A DNA stretch of 10,394 nucleotides. Origin: Planctomycetota bacterium. GTDB lineage: Bacteria > Planctomycetota > Planctomycetia > Pirellulales > Thermoguttaceae. This document shows positions 6,185 through 10,394 of this stretch, one piece after another. The number at the start of each line of letters is the position of its first letter. Positions within the stretch are counted from its first letter, which is position 1. Location: NCBI GenBank assembly GCA_018897395.1, contig JAHIKV010000134.1, forward strand, positions 1-10,394. Direction: 5' to 3'. Position numbers and translations under genes: made by a program. The notes below the pieces were generated by a model. The model was not told the DNA's origin. It did no database searches and saw nothing but the letters and a program-made list of their open reading frames with translations.

Positions 6185-6532
6185 ATGGCGACGAACTTTC
6201 AGACGGTGACACTGGCGGGTCGGCGATTTGTCATCGTTCCGGAGACCGAGTTTCGCCGTCTGGCACGTGATAGCGGAAAGCTTCCCATGCCGCCGCGCGA
6301 CGCCCGCGGGAATTATCCCGCCGCGGAAGCGTTACAGGTTTCTATCGCCAAGTCGATCTTGTGCGAACGGCGGGCGGCCGGATTGACTCAAGTGAAATTG
6401 GCCCGGCTGGCGGGCATTCGACCCGAAACCTTGAATCGTATCGAGAAAGGCAAGCATGCCCCCAGCGTAGCCACCGTGGACCGGATCGACCGTGCTTTGG
6501 CAAAGGCCCGGAAAACCGGCGGTCACGATTAA
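6185..6532 (+). CDS. XRE-family helix-turn-helix regulator
   Basis: A 115-residue DNA-binding protein in two parts. Residues of about 5-30 (VTLAGRRFVIVPETEFRRLA) resemble the N-terminal segment of antitoxin-like proteins of the type VDGKRFVxVPExEY. Residues of about 55-110 form an XRE/Cro-type helix-turn-helix: ERRAAGLTQVKLARLAGIRPETLNRIEKGKHAPSVATVDRI, with the typical LTQ..LA..AGI....L.RIE.G pattern. There is no ribosome site; the promoter predicts a transcript starting at the ATG. It may repress its own promoter, as many XRE antitoxins do (inference; no clear operator palindrome is seen). The remnant of an AlbA-type gene begins six bases after its stop, suggesting a former two-gene operon. 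No toxin gene is recognisable. Confidence 0.87.
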   Translation: MATNFQTVTLAGRRFVIVPETEFRRLARDSGKLPMPPRDARGNYPAAEALQVSIAKSILCERRAAGLTQVKLARLAGIRPETLNRIEKGKHAPSVATVDRIDRALAKARKTGGHD

Positions 6533-6637
6533 ATCGTTATGGACACGGATTTCTCACAAGTTGAGCAGCTTGTCCAAAGACCCGGCGAGAGCCTTTCGGT
6601 CGAGCTTAAGAGATGGATCGACCCCGATACCCCGGAA

Positions 6638-6764
6638 GGTAACCGTTCACAGGCCAGTAGGGTATCTGTCATCCTGAGCGCAGCGAAGGATCTCGGATGA
6701 AGGTGCGCTGCGGACGAGATCCTTCGCTGCGCTCAGGATGACGATCGTCCCGTGAACGGTTACC
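6638..6764. repeat. Outer inverted repeat of a nested element
   Basis: A 13-bp perfect inverted pair, GGTAACCGTTCAC (6638-6650) and GTGAACGGTTACC (6752-6764), extendable to GGAA and TTCC outside with a one-base offset. It encloses the second palindrome at 6668-6742, and together they interrupt the AlbA-type gene. Confidence 0.85.
6668..6742. repeat. Inner 28-bp-arm inverted repeat (GTCATCCTGAGCG type)
   Basis: Perfect 28-bp arms at 6668-6695 and 6715-6742 with a 19-base loop. The arm begins GTCATCCTGAGCGCAGCGAA, a dispersed repeat I recognise from many unrelated bacterial genomes. It would form a very stable stem in RNA and could end transcription coming from the XRE gene. Confidence 0.9.
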
Positions 6765-6812
6765 ATTCCACGTCGATAAGATTCAAGGCTTAATAACCAA
6801 AGTATGCGTCCG

Positions 6813-6841
6813 TTGAACAATGCGGGATTTCCTGCTATCTT
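6813..6841 (+). promoter_or_regulatory. Likely TPR gene promoter
   Basis: TTGAAC (6813-6818), 17-base spacer ending in TGC, TATCTT (6836-6841), an extended -10 arrangement. It would give a leader of about 75 nt before the ATG at 6922. Confidence 0.5.
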
Positions 6842-6921
6842 TGCGCCGAGCAACTTGCGGATCTGCTGAGATCGGCGTTTTCGTGCGAACCATGCCGTTC
6901 TTTATCGAAGGGAGCTTATTC

Positions 6922-8520
6922 ATGTTCCGCCAAACTTGGATCGCGGTTCTATTGCTTCTGCCGCTCGCGCCGGCCGCCCCGGCGCTGGCCGCCGGCGAAG
7001 GACAGGAAGACCTGGACAAAGCCACCGAAACCAAACTTACCGCCGACTCGATCGACGACCTGGGCGAGGTCATCCGCCTGATCGAAAGCGCCCTGCAAAA
7101 GGGACTCGACGAATCCAACGCCGCTTTCGCCAATAAACTCTTGGCATCGACGTTTATCCAACGCGCCCAGGAAACGATCGAGAACCTGTTCGTCAACGTC
7201 GCTTCGATGGACGACTTCCGCCGGCGGCGCCGGTTCGCCCTGGACGATCTGGAAAAGGCCGTGAAGCTGGACCCGAAGCAGCCTCAAGCGTACCTGATGA
7301 TCGCGCGGTTGAATCTGTTGCCGGGCGGAGACGGGGCGAAAGCGGCACGCGAGGCACTCGACAAAGCGCTTGCCCTGGATATCGAAAACCCGATGGAACG
7401 GGCCAAAGCGCTGGTGATGCGGGCGGGCCTGCAAGAGGAGCCGAAGAAGAAGCTGGTCGATCTCGACGAGGCCGTCCGGCTGGCGCCCGGCAGCGCCGCC
7501 GTGGTCCGTGCCCGCGGCCTGGCCTTGGCCGACATGGACAAACTCGAACCGGCCCTGGCCGATCTGGACAAGGCCATCGCCTTGGCCCCCGACGACGGCC
7601 CGACTTACGAGGCCAAGGCGATCGTCTTGGCCCGGCTGAAGAAGTATGACGAGGCCCTGGCCGCGCTCGAACGGGCTCAAGAGATCAACCCCGGTTCGGC
7701 GGCGCCGCTATTGCAGCGTGCGCGGGTCCACGTGGCCCAGAAAAAGTCCGGCGCCGCGCTGCAGGACCTCGACAAGGCGCTGGCCGTGCAGCCCGACAAC
7801 GTGATGGTGCTGCTGTTGCGGGCAGGCATATATCAGGAAATGGGCAAAAAAGAAAAGGCCCTGGCCGACGTGGACAAAGCGCTTGAAATTAGGCCCGGAC
7901 TGATCGCGGCCATCCGCACCCGCGCCTTGCTGCTGGCCGAGGACGAGCGGTTGGACGAGGCCGCCGCCGAACTGCAGAAGTTGCGGGAAAACGATCCGAA
8001 CGACCTGCTCACGCTCCTGCAATTGGGCATGATCTACAGCGTCCAGAAAAAATCCGACAAGGCGGTCGAGGCCTATTCGACCATCTTAGCCGCCCAGCCG
8101 GACCTGTGGCAGGCGCTGCGCGGCCGCGGCGATGCATATCTGAACCTCGGCAAACACGCCGAAGCCATCGCCGACTACGAAAAGGCGATGAAACTCGAAC
8201 CCAACGACCACGGCATCCTCAACAATCTCGCTTGGGTCCTGGCCACCTCGCCCGACGACAAGCTCCGCGACGGGAAGCGGGCAATCCGACTGGCAACCGA
8301 GGCCTGCGAGACGACCGACTATAAGCTCGCCCACGTCCTCAGCACACTGGCCGCCGCTTACGCCGAAACCGGCGATTTCGATTCCGCCGTGCAATGGTCG
8401 ACCAAGGCCGTCGAACTCGACGACAAGGAGCACGGCGACGAGATCAAAAAGGAACTGGAGAGCTACAAGGCGAAAAAGCCCTGGCGAGAACTGCTCTCGG
8501 AAGAGAAGGCGGAGAAGTAG
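6922..8520 (+). CDS. Exported TPR-repeat protein
   Basis: A 532-residue protein with a clear signal peptide (MFRQTWIAVLLLLPLAP, cleavage likely after ALAA near residue 24) followed by about ten tetratricopeptide repeats from about residue 100 to 500. Examples are ALADLDKAIALAPDDGPTYE (about 211-230) and AIADYEKAMKLEPNDHGILN (about 415-434). TPRs are protein-binding scaffolds, so a role in assembling envelope or periplasmic proteins is likely but the partner is unknown. The C-terminus is charged and Lys/Glu-rich. I chose the ATG at 6922 rather than the longer frame from 6820 because GGGAG lies nine bases upstream and the signal peptide begins there. The hydrolase gene starts 25 bp after the stop, so the two probably formed an operon. 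Confidence 0.93.
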   Translation: MFRQTWIAVLLLLPLAPAAPALAAGEGQEDLDKATETKLTADSIDDLGEVIRLIESALQKGLDESNAAFANKLLASTFIQRAQETIENLFVNVASMDDFRRRRRFALDDLEKAVKLDPKQPQAYLMIARLNLLPGGDGAKAAREALDKALALDIENPMERAKALVMRAGLQEEPKKKLVDLDEAVRLAPGSAAVVRARGLALADMDKLEPALADLDKAIALAPDDGPTYEAKAIVLARLKKYDEALAALERAQEINPGSAAPLLQRARVHVAQKKSGAALQDLDKALAVQPDNVMVLLLRAGIYQEMGKKEKALADVDKALEIRPGLIAAIRTRALLLAEDERLDEAAAELQKLRENDPNDLLTLLQLGMIYSVQKKSDKAVEAYSTILAAQPDLWQALRGRGDAYLNLGKHAEAIADYEKAMKLEPNDHGILNNLAWVLATSPDDKLRDGKRAIRLATEACETTDYKLAHVLSTLAAAYAETGDFDSAVQWSTKAVELDDKEHGDEIKKELESYKAKKPWRELLSEEKAEK

Positions 8521-8545
8521 ACTCATTAAATCAAATTGTGTTTTC

Positions 8546-10064
8546 ATGTCGCGCCTGTGGTTGTTCGTTACGGCGATTAGCGCATTGCTGGTCGTCGTGC
8601 CGACCACGGCGGCGGACGAGTTGAAACTGCCGCCGGAAAAGATTTCCGCCGGATCGCCGGGCGAGATGATGCGCCGCTACCTGTTGCGGCAGGCAAACCA
8701 AGCGGCGGAGCGCTGGAAAGAGGATTACGAAAAGCGGAAGACCCCGGCGGAAATCGCGGCTTACCAAAAACGGATGCGGGAGGAGTGCCTGGCGGCGATC
8801 GGCGGCCTGCCCCAGCGGACGCCGCTGGAGCCGCAAGTCACCGGCACGATTTCACGACCCGGTTACCGCGTCGAAAAGGTTCTGTTCCAAAGTCAACCGA
8901 AGCACTATGTCACGGCGCTGCTGTTTTTGCCCGACGCGGCGCGTTTCCAGCCGCCGTATCCCGGTGTGGTCGTGCCCTGCGGACACGCTTTAACGGCCAA
9001 GGGGCATCCCGAATATCAGACGATGGGCGCCCTGCTGGCGCTTAACGGCATGGCGGCGCTGGTCTTCGACCCGATCGACCAAGGCGAACGGGGGCAATAC
9101 TTCGGTGAGGGCGGCTGGCCGGAACTCTGGGGCGTCAAGGCGCACTTGATGGTCGGCGTGGGCTGCATCCTGCTGGGCCGCAACACGGCCCGCTTCGAGA
9201 TTTGGGACGGCATGCGGGCGATCGACTATCTCCAGTCCCGCCCGAAGGTCGATCCGCGGCGCATCGGCTGCACCGGCAACAGCGGCGGCGGCACCCAGAC
9301 GAGCTACCTGATGGCCCTGGACGACCGCATTCATTGCGGCGGCCCCGAGTTGCTACTTGACGAGCTTTCCGCGGCTGCTGGCGACGGTCGGCCCCCAGGA
9401 CGCCGAGCAGAACATCTTCGGCCAATTGGCGTTTGGCGCGGACCATGCCGACTGGATCATGATGCGGGCGCCTTCGCCGGTGCTCATCTGCGCCGCCACC
9501 AAGGACTTCTTCGACATCGACGGCACTTGGGAGAGCTTCCGCTGCGCCAAGCGGCTTTATACCCGCATGGGGCTTTCCGCCAACGTCGACATCCTCGAAA
9601 ACGACGCGAAACACAACTACGACACGCTCCAGCGCGAAGGCGCGGCCCGCTGGATGGCCCGTTGGCTGCTGGGCAAGGACCAACGCGTCACCGAGCCGGA
9701 GATCGCGCTGCTGAGCGAGGAGGAATACCGCTGCCTTCCCGACGGCAAGGTGATGTCGCTGCCCGGGGCACGCTCGGTGTACGATCTGAACGAGGACTAC
9801 GAGAACGAGTTGGCCGGCCGCCGCGCCGCGTCGTGGGCGGCGGCCGACAAGACCGCTTTGCTCGAACGGGTGCGGCGGCTGACCGGCATACGCAAGCTGA
9901 CGGAGTTACTCCCGCCGAAGGTCGAACCGATAGGGACGGCGGAGCGGACGGGATACCGCGTCGAAAAGCTCCTGATACGGCCCGAGGAGGGTGTGACGCT
10001 GCCGGCGCTGTTGTTCTTGCCCGAGAAACCACACCCCGACCGCCTAGTGGTCTGTCCAAGTTGA
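8546..10064 (+). pseudogene. Broken exported acetyl-xylan-esterase-like hydrolase
   Basis: An alpha/beta hydrolase of the acetyl xylan esterase/prolyl oligopeptidase type, which in planctomycetes is usually exported and attributed to polysaccharide deacetylation. A signal peptide is seen at residues 1-23 (LWLFVTAISALLVVVPTTAA). The nucleophile is Ser246 in GCTGNSGGGT; the likely acid is an Asp in TKDFFDIDGTWE (near 9504-9518) and the base His in DAKHNYD (near 9611). The first frame is good to about 9335. The family-like sequence then continues one base over (AAAPSCYLTSFPRLL), fitting a single inserted base in GCGGCGGCCCC at 9336-9346. The second frame runs to a stop at 10062-10064 and includes the start of a second hydrolase-like segment (YRVEKLLIRPEEGVTLPALL), cut off by the MITE at 10044. 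No ribosome site is evident before the ATG. Two independent lesions argue for a pseudogene. Confidence 0.85.
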
Positions 10065-10167
10065 AATTACGGGTGCCACGGTTGGCTTGTCCAACCGTGT
10101 TTCCGGCACTGCTGGACAAGCCAGCAGTGGCACCCAACGTGTAAAGTCGAGATGGACAGACCACTAG
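10044..10167. mobile_element. 124-bp MITE with CTAGTGGTCTGTCCA ends
   Basis: Perfect 15-bp terminal inverted repeats: CTAGTGGTCTGTCCA at 10044-10058 and its complement at 10153-10167. This can be read as a TA duplication with 12-bp ends (GTGGTCTGTCCA), as expected of elements moved by IS630/Tc1-type transposases, or as a CTAG duplication. It has no coding capacity. It truncates the hydrolase gene, whose coding sequence does not resume on the other side. Confidence 0.85.
10071..10135. repeat. Inner twin-hairpin repeat of the MITE
   Basis: Ends GGGTGCCAC and GTGGCACCC are inverted. Between them are two 9-bp hairpins, CACGGTTGG-CTTGT-CCAACCGTG and CACTGCTGG-ACAAG-CCAGCAGTG. The loops CTTGT and ACAAG are reverse complements, the same design as the repeat at 1054-1136 with different sequence. 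Confidence 0.85.
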
Positions 10168-10205
10168 TTTTTACGCGCTATCTTACCAAAACTAGCTGCG
10201 TCCCC

Positions 10206-10251
10206 GTTTCAATTCGTCCCGTTTCAATTCGTTTCAATTCCGTTTCAATTC
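10206..10251. repeat. Four short GTTTCAATTC units
   Basis: GTTTCAATTC occurs at 10206-10215, 10221-10230, 10231-10240 and 10242-10251, separated by 5, 0 and 1 bases. The array replaces the C-terminal coding part of the neighbouring transposase fragment. Stretch 10168-10205 holds nothing I recognise. Confidence 0.8.
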
Positions 10252-10394
10252 CCCGAAGTCTGCGTTCTGCTCCGGCGGAATCACCCATTGGCGGCGCCGC
10301 CACGGCTTGATCTCGTTTTTTTTAGCCGCACACGCACCGTTTCCGCAGTGATCGAATCCACCACGTCGAGTTCCACCAGTTTGTCCGCCAGTAA
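10234..10394 (-). pseudogene. Truncated IS630-family transposase fragment
   Basis: Read on the minus strand from the window edge, the frame gives LLADKLVELDVVDSITAETV and then RVRLKK, the winged-helix DNA-binding part of IS630-type transposases. It then reaches eight A residues (T8 at 10316-10323 on the plus strand). Shifting back by one base after the A tract gives NEIKPWRRRQWVIPPEQNADF, the expected continuation; staying in frame soon hits a stop. CT-A-AAA-AAA is a classic -1 slippery heptamer, so the shift could be programmed. After ADF the frame enters the GTTTCAATTC units and stops at 10234-10236, so the catalytic DDE domain is absent. The 5' part lies outside the window. Confidence 0.8.

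Larger units (their letters stand above)
6539..6816 (+). pseudogene. Broken AlbA/Schlafen-type DNA-binding domain gene
   Basis: An ATG six bases after the XRE stop opens a frame whose first 34 residues (LVQRPGESLSVELKRWIDP, then DTPEG) match what I know of the start of AlbA-2/Schlafen (AAA_4) domains, where a short helix is followed by ESxxVExKRW. The frame then enters the nested repeat at 6638-6764 and stops at 6698. Just beyond the repeat, in another frame, 6766-6813 reads FHVDKIQGLITKV, which also looks like part of this family. The core between the two pieces is missing, so this is an insertion with a deletion rather than a simple insertion. The 5' match is fairly convincing; the 3' piece is shorter and less certain. 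Confidence 0.55.

Noticed and set aside
6185..6532. Toxin-antitoxin operon call for the XRE gene
   Set aside because: The protein is antitoxin-like, but no toxin frame is adjacent; the downstream remnant resembles an AlbA-type domain instead.
6820..6921. 34-residue N-terminal extension of the TPR protein
   Set aside because: The ATG at 6922 has a ribosome site and begins a textbook signal peptide; the extension overlaps the promoter.
6949..7680. Minus-strand frame opposite the TPR gene
   Set aside because: Codon-pattern shadow; the plus strand has clear TPRs in register.
9688..10164. Minus-strand frame across the end of the hydrolase and MITE
   Set aside because: Ser/Arg/Pro-rich shadow running through the MITE, with no family resemblance.
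10206..10251. CRISPR remnant with GTTTCAATTC repeats
   Set aside because: Units are only 10 bp with gaps of 0-5 bases, and no cas genes are present in the window.

Overview
The window looks like a chromosomal stretch from a GC-rich planctomycete (Pirellulales-like), probably metagenomic. The pointers are an N-terminally exported TPR protein, a large exported acetyl-xylan-esterase-like hydrolase, a secreted protein of a kind I associate with planctomycetes, and an unusually heavy load of short palindromic (REP/MITE-like) repeats. The assignment is inference from gene style; there is no rRNA here.

Layout, left to right. Positions 1-172 hold five 21-bp tandem units running into a twin-hairpin repeat. 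hemD (uroporphyrinogen-III synthase, minus strand) ends inside that repeat, carries a second palindrome in frame between its two domains, and has a second copy of the twin-hairpin repeat in its leader. A divergent HIT-family (HinT-like) gene follows. A GTAG-type double REP separates it from a convergent type II restriction-modification pair on the minus strand: an XhoI/PaeR7I-family endonuclease and a beta-class DNA methyltransferase with a TSPPYW motif, the two genes overlapping by 26 bp. By eye the whole window has no CTCGAG, the site expected for this family. Divergent from the methyltransferase is guaB (IMP dehydrogenase), followed by an overlapping gene for a secreted protein of unknown function.

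The right half starts with a small XRE regulator under a strong promoter whose predicted start coincides with the ATG (leaderless). Six bases later begins what looks like the remains of an AlbA/Schlafen-type DNA-binding-domain gene, broken by a nested pair of inverted repeats. Next come an exported TPR protein and, 25 bp later, an exported acetyl-xylan-esterase/prolyl-oligopeptidase-like hydrolase. That hydrolase is broken twice: a one-base frameshift near 9340 and truncation by a 124-bp MITE at 10044. The window closes with four GTTTCAATTC units that cut off an IS630-type transposase fragment with an A8 slippery tract.

The housekeeping genes (hemD, HIT, guaB) are intact but tightly hemmed by repeats, while accessory genes are being eroded by them. 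The most distinctive observations are the repeat invasion of hemD, the shared twin-hairpin design with complementary loops in two repeat families, the XhoI-like system with the missing CTCGAG sites, and the leaderless XRE promoter next to a shattered AlbA-domain gene.
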